A stretch of DNA of 64,000 nt from Branchinecta lynchi (GCA_023053575.1 JAKZAP010000004.1:1032861-1096860); one strand, 5' to 3'; positions 1-12,842 are shown, numbered from the stretch's first letter. Translations and numbers: made by a program. Notes: a model not told the origin generated them from the letters alone.

Positions 1-642
1 CTGTCTGTCGATCTTGACTGACTGTCTGTCTGACTGTCTGTCTGTTTGTCTGTCTTGACTGACTGTCTTTCTGACTGTCTGTCTGTCTGTCTGTCTTGAC
101 TGTCTGTCTGACTGTCTTGACTGACTGTCTGTCTGTCTTGACTAACTGTCTGTCTGTCTTGACTGACTGTCTGTCTGTCTTGACTGACTGTCTGTCTGTC
201 TTGACTGACTGTCTGTCTGACTGTCTTTCTGTCTGTCTGTCCTTTTGACTGTCTGTCTGTCTGTCTGTCTTGACTGTCTGTCTCTTTTGACTGACTGACT
301 GTCTGTCTGTCTTGACTGACTGTCTGTCTGTCTTGACTGACTGTCTGTCTGACTGACTGTCTGTCTGTCTGTCTGTCTGTCTTGACTGTCTGTCTGACTG
401 TCTGTCTGTCTATGTGTCTGTCTGTCTGTCTTGACTGACTGTCTGTCTGTCTTGACTAACTGTCTGTCTGTCTTGACTGACTGTCTGTCTGTCTTGACTG
501 ACTGTCTGTCTGTCTGTCTGTCTGCCTGTCTGTCTGTCTGTATGTCTTGACTGACTGTCTGTCTGTCGGTCTTGACTGACTGTCTGTCTGCCTTGACTGA
601 CTGTCTGTCTGAATGTCTGTCTGTCTGTCTGTCTTGATTGAC

Positions 643-687
<45 letters not shown>

Positions 688-3600
688 TGACTGTCTGTCT
701 GTCTTGACTGACTGACTGTCTGTCTGTCTGACTGTCTGTCTGTCTGTCTTGACTGACTGTCTGTCTGTCGGTCTTGACTGACTGTCTGTCTGACTGTCTG
801 TCTGTTGGTCTGTCTTGACTGACTGTCTGTCTGACTGTCTGTCTGTCTGTCTGTCTTGACTGTTTGACTGACTGTCTTGACTGAATGTCTGTCTGTCTTG
901 ACTAACTGTCTGTCTGTCTTGACTGACTGTCTGTCTGTCTTGACTGACTGTCTGTCTGACTGACTGTCTGTCTGTCTGTCTGTCTTGACTGTCTGTCTTA
1001 CTATCTGTATGTCTATATGTCTGTCTGTCTGTCTTGACTGACTGTCTGTCTGTCTTGACTAACTGTCTGTCTGTCTTGACTGACTGTCTGACTGTCTTGA
1101 CTGACTGTCTGTCTGTCTTGACTGACTGTCTGTCTGTCTGTACTGACTGTCTGTCTGTCTTGACTGACTGTTTGTCTGTCTTGACTGACTGTCTGTCTGT
1201 CTTGACTGACTGTCTGTCTGTCTGTCTGTCTGCCTGTCTGTCTGTCTGTATGTCTTGACTGACTGTCTGTCTGTCGGTCTTGACTGACTGTCTGACTGAC
1301 TGTCTGTCTGTTTGTCTGTCTGACTGTCAGTCTGTCTGTCTGTCTTGACTGTCTGTCTGTATATGTATCTGTCTGTCTGTCTTGATTAACTTTTTGTCTG
1401 TCTTAACTGACTTTCTGTCTGTCTTGACTGACTGTCTGTCTGTCTTGACTGACTGTCTGTGTGTCTTGAATGACTGTCTGTCTGTCTTGACTGACTGTCT
1501 GTCTGTCTTAACTGACTGTCTGTCTGTCCTGACTGACTTCTGTCTGTCCTGACTGACTGTCTGTCTGTCTTGACTGACTGTCTGTCTGTTTGTCTTGACT
1601 GACTGACTCTCTGTCTGTCTTGACTGACTGACTATCTGTCTGTCTGTCTGTCTGTATGTCTTGACTGATTGTCTGTCTGTCTTGACTGACTGTCTGTCTG
1701 TCTTGACTGACTGTCTGTCTGTCTTGACTGACTGTCTGTCTGTCTTGAAGACTCTCTGTCTGTCTTGACTGACTGTCTGTCTGTCCTGACTGACTGTCTG
1801 TCTGTCCTGACTGACTGTCTTTCTGTCCTGACTGACTGTCTGTCCTGACTGACTGACTGTCTGTCTGTCTTGACTGACTGTCTGTCTGTCTTGACTGACT
1901 GTCTGTCTGTCTTGACTGACTGTCTGTCTATCCTGACTGACTGTCTGTCTGTCTTGACTGACTGTCTGTCTGTCTTGACTGACTGTCTGTCTGTCTTGAC
2001 TGACTGTCTGTCTGTCCTGACTGACTGTCTGTCTGTCTTGACTGACCGTCTGTCTGTCTTGACTGACTGTCTGTCTGTCTTGACTGACTGTCTGTCTGTC
2101 TTGACTGACCGTCTGTCTGTCTTGACTGACTGTCTGTCTGTCTTGACTGACTGTCTGTCTGTCTTGACTGACTGTCTGTCTATCTTGACTGACTGACTGT
2201 CTGTCTGTCTGTCTGTCTGCCTGTCTGTCTGTCTGTATGTCTTGACTGACTGTCTGTCTGTCGATCTTGACTGACTATCTGTCTGACTGTCTGTCTGTTT
2301 GTCTGTCTTGACTGACTGTCTGTCTGACTGTCTGTCTGTCTGTCTGTCTTGACTGTCTGTCTGACTGTCTTGACTGACTGTCTGTCTGTCTTGACTAACT
2401 GTCTGTCTGTCTTGACTGACTGTCTGTCTGTCTTGACTGACTGTCTGTCTGACTGTCTTTCTGTCTGTCTGTCCTTTTGACTGTCTGTCTGTCTGTCTGT
2501 CTTGACTGTCTGTCTCTTTTGACTGACTGACTGTCTGTCTGTCTTGACTGACTGTCTGTCTGTCTTGACTGACTGTCTGTCTGTCTTGACTGACTGTCTG
2601 TCTGTCTTGACTGACTGTCTGTCTGACTGACTGTCTGTCTGTCTGTCTGTCTGTCTTGACTGTCTGTCTGACTGTCTGTCTGTCTATGTGTCTGTCTGTA
2701 TGTCTTGACTGACTGTCTGTCTGTCTTGACTAACTGTCTGTCTGTCTTGACTGACTGTCTGTCTGTCTTGACTGACTGTCTGTCTGTCTGTCTGTCTTTC
2801 TTGACTGACTGTCTGTCTGTCATGACTGACTGTCTGTCTGTATTGACTGACTGACTGTCTGTCTGTCTGACTGTCTGTCTGTCTGTCTTGACTGACTGTC
2901 TGTCTGTCTGACTGTCTTGACTGACTGTCTGTCTGTCGGTCTTGACTGACTGTCTGTCTGACTGTCTGTCTGTTTGTCTATCTTGACTGACTGTCTGTCT
3001 GACTGTCTGTTTGTCTGTCTGTCTTGACTGTCTGTCTGACTTTCTTGACTGACTGTCTGTCTGTCTTGACTAACTCTCTGTCTGTCTTGACTGACTGTCT
3101 GTCTGTCTTGACTGACTGTCTGTCTGACTGACTGTCTGTCTGTCTGTCTGTCTTGACTGTCTGTCTGACTGTCTGTCTGTCTATGTGTCTGTATATCTGT
3201 CTTGACTGACTGTCTGTCTGTCTTGACTAACTGTCTGTCTGTCTTGACTGACTGTCTGTCTGTCTTGACTGACTGTCTGTCTGTCTGTCTGTCTGTATGT
3301 CTTGACTGACTGTCTGTCTGTCGGTCTTGACTGACTGTCTGACAGACTGTCTGTCTGTTTGTCTGTCTTGACTGACTGTCTGTCTGACTGTATGTCTGTC
3401 TGTCTGTCTTGACTGTCTGTCTGTCTATGTATCTGTCTGTCTGTCTTGATTAACTTTCTGTCTGTCTTAACTGACTTTCTGTCTGTCTTGACTGACTGTC
3501 TGTCTGTCTGACTGTCTTGACTGACTGTCTGTCTGTCGGTCTTGACTGACTGTCTGTCTGACTGTCTGTCTGTTTGTCTGTCTTGACTGACTATCTGTCT

Positions 3601-6600
3601 GACTGTCTGTCTGTCTGTCTGTCTTGACTGTCTGTCTGACTTTCTTGACTGACTGTCTGTCTGTCTTGACTAACTGTCTGTCTGTCTTGACTGACTGTCT
3701 GTCTGTCTTGACTGACTGTCTGTCTGTCTTGACTGACTGTCTGTCTGACTGACTGTCTGTCTGTATGTCTGTCTTGACTGTCTGTCTGACTGTCTGTCTG
3801 TCTATGTGTCTGTATATCTGTCTTGACTGACTGTCTGTCTGTCTTGCCTGACTGTCTGTCTATCATGACTGACTGTCTGTCTGTATTGACTGACTGACTG
3901 TCTGTCTGTCTGACTGTCTGTCTGTCTGTCTTGACTGACTGTCTGTCTGTCGGTCTTGACTGACTGTCTGTCTGTCGGTCTTGACTGACTGTCTGTCTGT
4001 CTTGACTGACTGTCTGTCTGTCTGTCTGTCTTGACTGACTGTCTGTCTGACTTTCGGTCTGTATGTCTGTCTGTCTGGCTGTCTGTCTGTCTGTCTTGAA
4101 TTACTGTCTGTCTATCTGTCTGTCTCGACTGAATTTCCGTCTGAATACTTGTCTATCTTGACTGACTGTCTGTCTGTCTGTTTGTCTTGACTGACTGACT
4201 CTCTGTCTGTCTTGACTGACTGACTATCTGTCTGTCTGTCTGTCTGTATGTCTTGACTGATTGTCTGTCTGTCTTGACTGACTGTCTGTCTGTCTTGACT
4301 GACAGTCTGTCTGTCTTGACTGACTGTCTGTCTGTCTTGACTGACTGTCTGTCTGTTCTGACTGACTGTCTGTCTGTCTGTCTGTCCTGACTGACTGTCT
4401 GTCTGTCTTGACTGACTGTCTGTCTGTCTTGACTGACTGTCTGTCTGTCCTGACTGACTGTCTGTCTGTCTTGACTGACTGTCTGTCTGTCTTGACTGAC
4501 TGTCTGTCTGTCTTGACTGACTGTCTGTCTGTCTGTCTGTCTCGAATGAATTTCAGTCTGACAGCCTGTCTATCTTGACTGACTGTCTGTCTGTCTGTTT
4601 GTCTTGACTGACTGACTGTCTGTCTGTCTTGACTGACTGACTATCTGTCTGTCTGTCTTGACTGACTGTCTGTCTGTCTTGACTGATTGTCTGTCTGTCT
4701 TGACTGACTGACTATCTGTCTGTCTGTCTGTCTGTATGTCTTGACTGATTGTCTGTCTGTCTTGACTGACTGTCTGTCTGTCTTGACTGACAGTCTGTCT
4801 GTCTTGACTGACTGTCTGTCTGTCTTGACTGACTGTCTGTCTGTCCTGACTGACTGTCTGTCTGTCTGTCTGTCCTGACTGACTGTCTGTCTGTCTTGAC
4901 TGACTGTCTGTCTGTCTTGAAGACTCTCTGTCTGTCTTGACTGACTGTCTGTCTGTCCTGACTGACTGTCTGTCTGTCCTGACTGACTGTCTTTCTGTCC
5001 TGACTGACTGTCTGTCCTGACTGACTGACTGTCTGTCTGTCTTGACTGACTGTCTGTCTGTCTTGACTGACTGTCTGTCTGTCTTGACTGACTGTCTGTC
5101 TATCCTGACTGACTGTCTGTCTGTCTTGACTGACTGTCTGTCTGTCTTGACTGACTGTCTGTCTGTCTTGACTGACTGTCTGTCTGTCCTGACTGACTGT
5201 CTGTCTGTCTTGACTGACCGTCTGTCTGTCTTGACTGACTGTCTGTCTGTCTTGACTGACTGTCTGTCTGTCTTGACTGACTGTCTGTCTGTCTTGACTG
5301 ACTGTCTGTCTGTCTTGACTGACTGTCTCTCTGTCTTGACTGACTGTCTGTCTATCTTGACTGACTGACTGTCTGTCTGTCTGACTGTCTGCCTGTCTGT
5401 CTGTCTGTATGTCTTGACTGACTGTCTGTCTGTCGATCTTGACTGACTGTCTGTCTGACTGTCTGTCTGTTTGTCTGTCTTGACTGACTGTCTGTCTGAC
5501 TGTCTGTCTGTCTGTCTGTCTTGACTGTCTGTCTGACTGTCTTGACTGACTGTCTGTCTGTCTTGACTAACTGTCTGTCTGTCTTGACTGACTGTCTGTC
5601 TGTCTTGACTAACTGTCTGTCTGTCTTGACTGACTGTCTGTCTGTCTTGACTGACTGTCTGTCTGACTGTCTTTCTGTCTGTCTGTCCTTTTGACTGTCT
5701 GTCTGTCTTGACTGTCTGTCTCTTTTGACTGACTGACTGTCTGTCTGTCTTGACTGACTGTCTGTCTGTCTTGACTGACTGTCTGTCTGTCTTGACTGAC
5801 TGTCTGTCTGACTGACTGTCTGTCTGTCTGTCTGTCTGTCTTGACTGTCTGTCTGACTGTCTGTCTGTCTATGTGTCTGTCTGTCTGTCTTGACTGACTG
5901 TCTGTCTGTCTTGACTAACTGTCTGTCTGTCTTGACTGACTGTCTGTCTGTCTTGACTGACTGTCTGTCTGTCTGTCTGTCTGTCTTGACTGACTGTCTG
6001 TCTGTCATGACTGACTGTCTGTCTGTATTGACTGACTGACTGTCTGTCTGTCTGACTGTCTGTCTGTCTGTCTTGACTGACTGTCTGTCTGTCTGACTGT
6101 CTTGACTGACTGTCTGTCTGTCGGTCTTGACTGACTGTCTGTCTGACTGTCTGTCTGTTTGTCTGTCTTGACTGACTGTCTGTCTGACTGTCTGTTTGTC
6201 TGTCTGTCTTGACTGTCTGTCTGACTTTCTTGACTGACTGTCTGTCTGTCTTGACTAACTGTCTGTCTGTCTTGACTGACTGTCTGTCTGTCTTGACTGA
6301 CTGTCTGTCTGTCTTGACTGACTGTCTGTCTGACTGACTGTCTGTCTGTCTGTCTGTCTTGACTGTCTGTCTGACTGTCTGTCTGTCTATGTGTCTGTAT
6401 ATCTGTCTTGACTGACTGTCTGTCTGTCTTGACTAACTGTCTGTCTGTCTTGACTGACTGTCTGTCTGTCTTGACTGACTGTCTGTCTGTCTGTCTGTCT
6501 GCCTGTCTGTCTGTCTGTATGTCTTGACTGACTGTCTGTCTGTCGGTCTTGACTGACTGTCTGACAGACTGTCTGTCTGTTTGTCTGTCTTGACTGACTG

Positions 6601-6756
6601 TCTGTCTGACTGTATGTCTGTCTGTCTGTCTTGACTGTCTGTCTGTCTATGTATCTGTCTGTCTGTCTTGATTAACTTTCTGTCTGTCTTAACTGACTTT
6701 CTGTCTGTCTTGACTGACTGTCTGTCTGTCTGACTGTCTTGACTGACTGTCTGTCT
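1..6756. repeat. CTGT-based satellite array with 21-bp unit
   Basis: The whole stretch is built from CTGT, CTGA and TTGACTGA words. The commonest unit is 21 bp: TTGACTGA, three CTGT, then C. Because 21 is a multiple of three, several frames stay open for 60-218 codons (LTDCLSV on the plus strand, DRQSVKT on the minus strand); I regard these as by-products, not genes. Variant words (TGCCTGTCTG, TCGGTC, TATGTATC, ACTAACTG, CCTTTTGAC) recur in the same order, showing a higher-order structure: the block near 1870-2196 returns at 5042-5368, an offset of about 3.17 kb. The array runs into an N gap, so its true length is unknown. Confidence 0.97.
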
Positions 6757-6856
6757 NNNNNNNNNNNNNNNNNNNNNNNNNNNNNNNNNNNNNNNNNNNN
6801 NNNNNNNNNNNNNNNNNNNNNNNNNNNNNNNNNNNNNNNNNNNNNNNNNNNNNNNN
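6757..6856. other. Assembly gap, exactly 100 N
   Basis: One hundred undetermined bases separate the satellite from the next sequence. The round number suggests a default scaffold gap, not a measured distance. The satellite end and whatever joins it to block A1 are hidden here. Confidence 0.99.
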
Positions 6857-6874
6857 AGCCTCGTGGCACGACAG
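6857..6874 (+). repeat. Left stub of block A1
   Basis: These 18 bases match, in inverse orientation, the bases just beyond the homologous position in A3 (about 21919-21936). They include the target duplication CACGACAG (6867-6874). The rest of A1 resumes at 8535, after the inserted hAT element. The left part of A1 beyond this stub lies in the N gap. Confidence 0.85.
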
Positions 6875-8534
6875 CAGTGTTGCCACTTATGCCGCATTTC
6901 GCGGCATAATGCCGCGATTCTGAGGGAAACGCCGCGTAAAATTTGTATGATGCCGCACGCCGCAATTATGCCGCGAAATGGCTATTACGTAAAGTTTGTC
7001 CAACTTGAAGTTTCTCGTCTTACGCGAATGTCTGGCAATACATGTCTTTGTTGCATAAAATTGGGATTTCGAAGCCGCGTCTATTCGTGGAAGTCCACCA
7101 CGGACCTTAATTAATGACAAGCCGGTCGGCAGCTTGTCCCCTGGGAGACAATTTTGTTCACCACATGGGTTGAGTTGATCAGATCAGACGTTCGAAATTC
7201 TCAGTTCATCCGATGACCCTTGTCAGGAGTTGTCAGAACCAAACAGTCCGTTTTAATGTGTGTTTTGGAGTTAGCAATAGGCCAGACTTGCCTTGCGTCA
7301 TAGGATCGTGTGATGGTAAGTAATAACTTTATTAGGTATATGTCGTCAGGTCAGCGAGGGTTTATTGACCCCAAAAGTACTGGCCTATCTTAGGGGGTAG
7401 GCGGCTTCTATGATCTGTTTTTTTTTCCAAAACAGCTCGTTTTAACTATTTGCCAGTTCGTTCCTTCTACTAAAAATTCGTTTGTCATATATATACTATC
7501 AACAAGAGGCGGTACTATTCAGCAAGGTGTTTACCGACCGGCTGGTAGTTTCTCGGATCCCAAAGCAAAAGCTGTCTGTGCGTCCGTCTGTGAGCACGAT
7601 AACTCTCGAAGGAATGAGATATTTTAATGGAACTTGGTGTGAGGATTCTTTGGGTCAAGGGAAAGGTCTAGTTCGTAGATGGGCTCTCTTAGCCCTACAT
7701 TTGGGAGGGGGTTCAAATTAAGGGGCAAACAAAATGTTTTTAAACAGCTAATGAGATAGTCGATTAAGGGGCAAGAAGACATGCTGAAAACGACTATGAA
7801 CACCATTTTCTTGCCGGAAAAGTAGTTCCCCTGGTATCTGGCCAAAACCGGAAAATTCGTTAGTTTAAAAGTTTTATTTGAAGTTAATTATATGTTCGAT
7901 TTAGGGATAAAGACATGCTGAACAAGAATTTTTTTGCACCCGGACAAGTAGTTCACCTAGTATCCTATCCGGCCGAAACCGGAAAATTAGTTAAAAGCAG
8001 AAAGTGTTATTTGAAGTTGATTTGATGTCTAATTAAGGGTTAAGAAGAGATCTGAATCCGTATATGACAATCATTTCTTACCCGAACATATACTTCACCC
8101 GGAATCCGACTGAAACCCGGAAAATTTGTTATAAGTTAAAGTTTTATCCGAAGTTGATTAGATGTTCGATATCAGGGTCAGGAGAAGATAAGTTCGCCTG
8201 GAATTCTGCCGAAACCAGAAATTTCGTAGAAGTAAGGCAAAGTTTCGATCAGTCTCGTCAAAATAGATAGTAAACGCACATGCGGAATCCATATCGTAAC
8301 TTGGTTTTATCAGGTGATTAGCTATTTGGCCTTAATCTGTTTCCGAATTTTAATAATACACATATTCAAGGAGCCTGGTGAAGACAAGACCCATTTCAAT
8401 ATTAATAATGTTTTTTTTCGAGAATTTAGGGCATGCCGCGAATGTTACCGCATTTTGGTTGAAGGATACCGCAGAAATGCCGCTTTTTGACGAGGCCGGC
8501 ACCGCGAAGCGGTGCCGGTCGAGTGGCAACACTG
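6875..8534. mobile_element. Non-autonomous hAT-like element in block A1
   Basis: Bounded by 13-bp perfect terminal inverted repeats, CAGTGTTGCCACT at 6875-6887 and AGTGGCAACACTG at 8522-8534. They are flanked by an exact 8-bp duplication CACGACAG at 6867-6874 and 8535-8542, the hallmark of hAT transposition. Inverted block A3 carries the same region with one CACGACAG and no insert, which is an empty site. The ends are rich in GCCGC/GCGGC words. No transposase frame is visible, so it is non-autonomous. A family 2 element (about 7551-8340) is nested inside. Confidence 0.93.
7551..8340 (-). mobile_element. Family 2 tandem-repeat element, minus copy nested in the hAT
   Basis: Read on the minus strand this matches the order seen at 27060-27889: ~130-bp repeats containing CCGGAATTCCGGGCGAACTA-like sequence, a stretch on GAACTTGAC / CTCGAGAGTTAT, a short GACGGACG-type microsatellite and a terminal GGGATCC palindrome (near 7553). 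No coding capacity is seen; the short frames here are not conserved between copies. Confidence 0.75.
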
Positions 8535-9748
8535 CACGACAGATTGTTAATACTGTATTTCCGCATAGATTGCGGCGACGCAACTTGAGAAATAAGAATT
8601 GAGTTGTTTTTTTTTCTTTTTCAGGGGTCGGACGAATTAAGAAGGAAAACACTAAAGACAGAGCTTACACAATGGGGATCATACGAGTACCAACATTTGT
8701 GTCTTGTTCATTCTGTTACCGTCAAGTCGTATTGGTTGTTCCATTTTACTTAAAGCAAACCAAGCTACCTGTTTTGTCAATGACCGACTCTTTTCCTCCA
8801 AACGTGTATTCCAACTTATTTTTCAACATAACAGCAATCCACCATTTTTAAGCATCATCTGTCGGGACTTCTACGATTCTGCGAAGACAAGCTCAAACTG
8901 TTTTCAAATGAGGGGCTGCTCACTGCAGCTGTGAGCCTACATCGGATACGGGCAAGACGGAGATAGCCAACGCCGTTGATTTGAGGACAGAATTTGAGTC
9001 ATCGTTTAGGCGACGTTTCTCGTACCCGTTTGAGGACCCTGACCTCACTATTTCTCGAAAATGGATTAGGTTTAAAATCGTGCATACAGCGAGAGAGCAA
9101 ACATGAGGTAGCCAACGCCGTCGATTTGTTGACAGGATTTGAGTCATCGTTTAGGCGACGTTTCTCGTACCCGTTGGAGGACGCTGACCTCACTATTGCT
9201 CGAAGATGGATTAATGTTTAAAATCATGAATACAGCAATAAATTTTTTCTGATTCGTATCAGTATTCAGTTACATGCTTTACCGGTCAGTTACAGTTTTA
9301 AACCTTTCTCGTTGCCGGCTCTGCACACGCGGCAATCCGTTTAATCTTTCTTTTCGTAAAAACAATTTTGTTATTACGACCGATCGACTACGACTCCCGG
9401 CTTTGCGTTGTACAGATTGGTAATTGGTATGCGTGAAGCAACCATAGGGAGGTTCCGACGATGGGTGTCAAAAGGCGGGCGGGTGGCTAGAATAGACTGA
9501 TGACGCGGTGACATTTGTTCTGGGTGGACTTATGCAAGCGCTGTGCAAGATAATAAGGGAAATAGTGTTGTTTTGCTCTGAAGGGAAAGCATAGAATTTT
9601 TCGAAAAGCAGATATGTGTCTTAAAAACGGCAACTTCACCAAAACCGAGACACGGCCGGGTGGGGTATAGAACTAAAATCTGTTCACATCTAGTTAAGAG
9701 AAATATAATCAAAATTAGACTGGTGAACAAGATCGAAGGTACCAATGG
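8535..9748 (+). repeat. Block A1, right part (inverted relative to A3)
   Basis: This block is repeated in direct orientation at 13136-13960 (A2, partial) and inverted at 19443-21926 (A3). It begins with CACGACAG ATTGTTAATACTG, has a pyrimidine tract ending in CAG near 8624, then a stretch open in all three frames for 40-76 codons, then a ~146-bp tandem repeat (8967-9220), and ends at the sequence GGTACCAATGG (9738-9748). I could not identify a protein in the open stretch. Confidence 0.85.
8967..9220 (+). repeat. ~146-bp tandem repeat, two units (A1)
   Basis: Each unit contains a GCCGTTGATTTG word, then GAGTCATCGTTTAGGCGACG and a run ending in CTCACTATT(T/G)CTCGAA. The same unit is present in A2 and is expanded in A3, so unit number varies between copies of block A. 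Confidence 0.9.
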
Positions 9749-9762
9749 TTTGTAGGTACCAA

Positions 9763-12700
9763 TCGGAGACCCGACCTGATTAACCTGGACATAGTCAAGA
9801 AACATAAATAATAGTTTGGGCACTTCCACGCAAGCTAGGACGATGAAACTTCGCAGGCATATCAGGGACCCGACCAGACTAACTTGGAAATAGTCACTTG
9901 CCCGATCCGACCATCGTGGGGGAGGGGGCGGAATCCGGAAAATAGGGACATTCATAACTTTCGAACGGGTGATCGGATCTTAATGAAACTTGATATCTGG
10001 AAAGATCTCGTGTCTCAGATGTCTCATTTCAAGTCCGGACCGGATCCGATGAATCTTGGGGGTGGGTCTTGAGGGGAGTGGAGGGACGGGGAATCCGGAA
10101 AATTTTGAAAAATTATATATTTTCAGCTTACGAACGGGTCGTCCGATCTTAACGAAACTTGATATATGGATGGACCTCATGTCTCAGACGCCGGTGACAT
10201 TGGGGGGAGTTGGAAGGGGAAACCGGAAATCTTGAAAAACGCTCAGAGTGGAGAGATCCGGATGAAACTTGGTAGAAAGAACAAGCGCAAGTCCTAGATA
10301 CCTGACTGACATAACCGGAACGGATCCGCTCACTTTGGGGGAGTTGGGGGGGGGGAGTCCTAATTTCTAGTGATCCCGCGAGTTCGATGCTTCCTGATGT
10401 GCTAGGACAATGAAAATTGGCAAGCATGCCAAGGACCCGACCAGATTAAATAGGAAATAGTCAGTTCCCCGATCCGACCATCTGGGGGGGGGGGTGGAGG
10501 GACGGGGAAGCCAAAATTGAGGTATTTTTAACTTGCGAACGGTTGGTCGGATCTTGATGAAAGCTGATATTTAGGATGACCTCGTGTCTCAGACGTCCCA
10601 CTTTAAATCCGGACCGGATCCGATGACACTTGGGGGGGGGAGCTGGTGGAGAGAACCGGAAATCTTGACAAACGCTTAGAGTGGAGGGATCGGGATGAAA
10701 CTTGGTGGGAAGAAAAAGCACAAGTCCTAGATACGTCATTGATATAACTGGACCGGATCCGGGCACTGCGGGGGAGTTAGGGGGGGCAGACTTCTAGTGA
10801 TCCCGCGAGTCGGGCGTACTTCTTGATGTGCTAGGACGATGGAACTTTGCAGGTATGTAAGGGATCCGATCAGATTGACTTGAGAATAGTCGTTTCTCCG
10901 ATCCGACCATCGTGGGGGGAGTGGATGGATGGGGAGTCCGGAATCTAGTGGCATGCATAACTTTTGAACGGGTGATCGGATCTAAATGAAACTTGTCAGT
11001 TTGAAAGAGCTATCGCCTCAGGGTGTCAAGTCTGGATCGGGTCCGATACCTGCGGGGGATGGGGAGAGGAACTAAGAAAACGTTTAAAGCAAAGGGATTG
11101 GGACGGAACTTAATTGGGAGAACATGCATTAGGCCTATATACGAAACTGACGGGGCCAGATGGTTTCGGGGCTCTGGGGGGAGGGGGCCTATAATTTCGG
11201 TAGTCGCGAGTTAGAATAGTTCCAGATGTACTAAGAGAACGAAACTTTGCAGGCAGCATCTTGGGGGGAGATAGGGAAGGGAAATATGGAAACTGCTGCA
11301 AATTGCGAACGAGTGGTCTGATTCGAGTGAAACTTAATGGGTGATACGAATCTATGAACTCGACATGTAAGACATGCGTTCGAACTGTATGCAACCATGG
11401 TGGGGGGAGTTGGGGTTGGAAAAATTTTACATGCACAAAAACCAAACGGTTGGACCGAATGAGATGCAAGTTCGACAGTGCCAAGCTTGTGCGGCCTAGA
11501 TTTGTTATTTGGTTTTAGGGACGGATTCAGTCAAGGTAGGGGGGGGGGGGCAGGGTTCCGTTTTTGCCGGCTAAAATTGAATTTTACCTTACCTGCGGTT
11601 TTAATCGGCTTTTATTAATAAAAACCGATTTTTGCCGGCTAAAACTGGCTAAAATCAAACCACACTGATCTTTTTACGTATCAATCTTTACTGTTGTTTG
11701 TTCATTGTTTTCCGACTATTTTTCAACCAGGGTTGATTCCCGGACTAATTAGCTCGCCTACTCCAATCCAGAAAACCGGTTTGGGGTTGACACGAGTGAG
11801 TCATCAGGTCACGCTGCTTCCTGCGATTTATTTATACCGGGAGTTCGTACCGTATTATATTAAAGCGAGGAGGCTATTAGAAACTGCGGAGGCGATTTGT
11901 TGTACATGTTGATACGATACGCGGATAGTAAATAGGCTACTTCAAGAATTGAGCTTGTAATTTTATGGCTTGTCCTTCTTGTTTTCTTGATAGTGTGTTA
12001 CACGGCAGCTCTGTAGGGATTCTCAGCAGAAACTTGTGCATATAAATGAAGGAACCTAGCTTCAGTGCCATTTATAATAGCAGATATGACTTAGCCTACA
12101 CCTATTCAGTCTTGACATTATTCTGCATCCTTCCATCCTCTCTAGGCTAACATGATCTACAATCTTTAATACATGAAAGAATTATGACAGTCTTAGAATA
12201 GCGGAGTGCTATTAAAATCACATAGTAGCAGTTTTGATTTTAGCCAGTTACTTGATTTTATCCATGCCACTTGATTTTAACCGTATCGGCAGAAATCACC
12301 TATTAGCCGATATTAACCGGCTGGTATTTTAGCCACCCGGGAACCCTGGGGGGGGGGGGGGGTACTGAAAATTTGCAGATAAGCTATGCTCCGATTTCAA
12401 TAAAACGTGATGGAGGGGAAGAGGGGATTAGAGGTCCAACGGGGTGTGAGGGGGGGATACCGGAATTTTCCAAAAATGATCAGATTTGAGTGAAACTTGA
12501 TAGATGGTATAAAAGCAGATGCTTTTTAGATGATCCATTTTTTAGTCCGAACCAGATTCGATCACGGTAGGGGAAGATGGAGGGAGTACGGAAATGGTGT
12601 AACACGTCTAGGGGTCGAACGATTTGATTTATTGGGCTGAAACTTGGAAGATTGAACAGTCTTGCGCATATGCTGCACATCATACGAGATTATGCCGGAA

Positions 12701-12842
12701 CTGCTCAGAAGTGGGTGAAACTAAATATCCTATTTCTCTTTCCGAACCGCATTTTTGGATGGCGGGTGTATTTCGAGACGTCCTCATCTACTTTCGTGTA
12801 CCACCTACTCGTAACAAGTGCCATATGAGCTCGTAGCTCTTG
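9763..12842 (-). mobile_element. Family 1 element, minus copy lacking its 3' end
   Basis: On the minus strand the 5' end is at 12842 (CAAGAGCT, a GAGCT..AGCTC stem, then ATATGGCACTTG). The body is made of ~280-bp monomers with GGATCCGG, CCGATCACCCGTTC and poly-C runs. The 3' hairpin seen in full copies is missing: homology to the sister copy (16105-19190) stops at about 9763, where block A1 begins. A 0.8-kb hAT-like element (11551-12348) sits inside. Proline-rich frames in the poly-G/C tracts are not credible proteins. Confidence 0.85.
11551..12348. mobile_element. hAT-like non-autonomous element, copy 1
   Basis: The ends are CAGGGTTCC and GGAACCCTG, inverted 9-mers that fit hAT termini. Poly-G lies on both sides, so an 8-bp GGGGGGGG duplication is possible but cannot be proven. 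Inside are subterminal TTTTGCCGGCTAAAA-type repeats on both flanks. No transposase frame is open. A nearly identical copy is at 17872-18670 at the equivalent position of the sister family 1 element, so the insertion predates that duplication. Confidence 0.85.

Noticed and set aside
1034..6008. Long repeat-protein frames on both strands of the satellite (LTDCLSV, DRQSVKT)
   Set aside because: They follow from a 21-bp period in simple sequence; they have no proper start context and the same array is open on both strands.
1..6756. Regular repeats as a possible CRISPR array
   Set aside because: The units are directly adjacent simple-sequence words with no unique spacers, and the window is eukaryotic.
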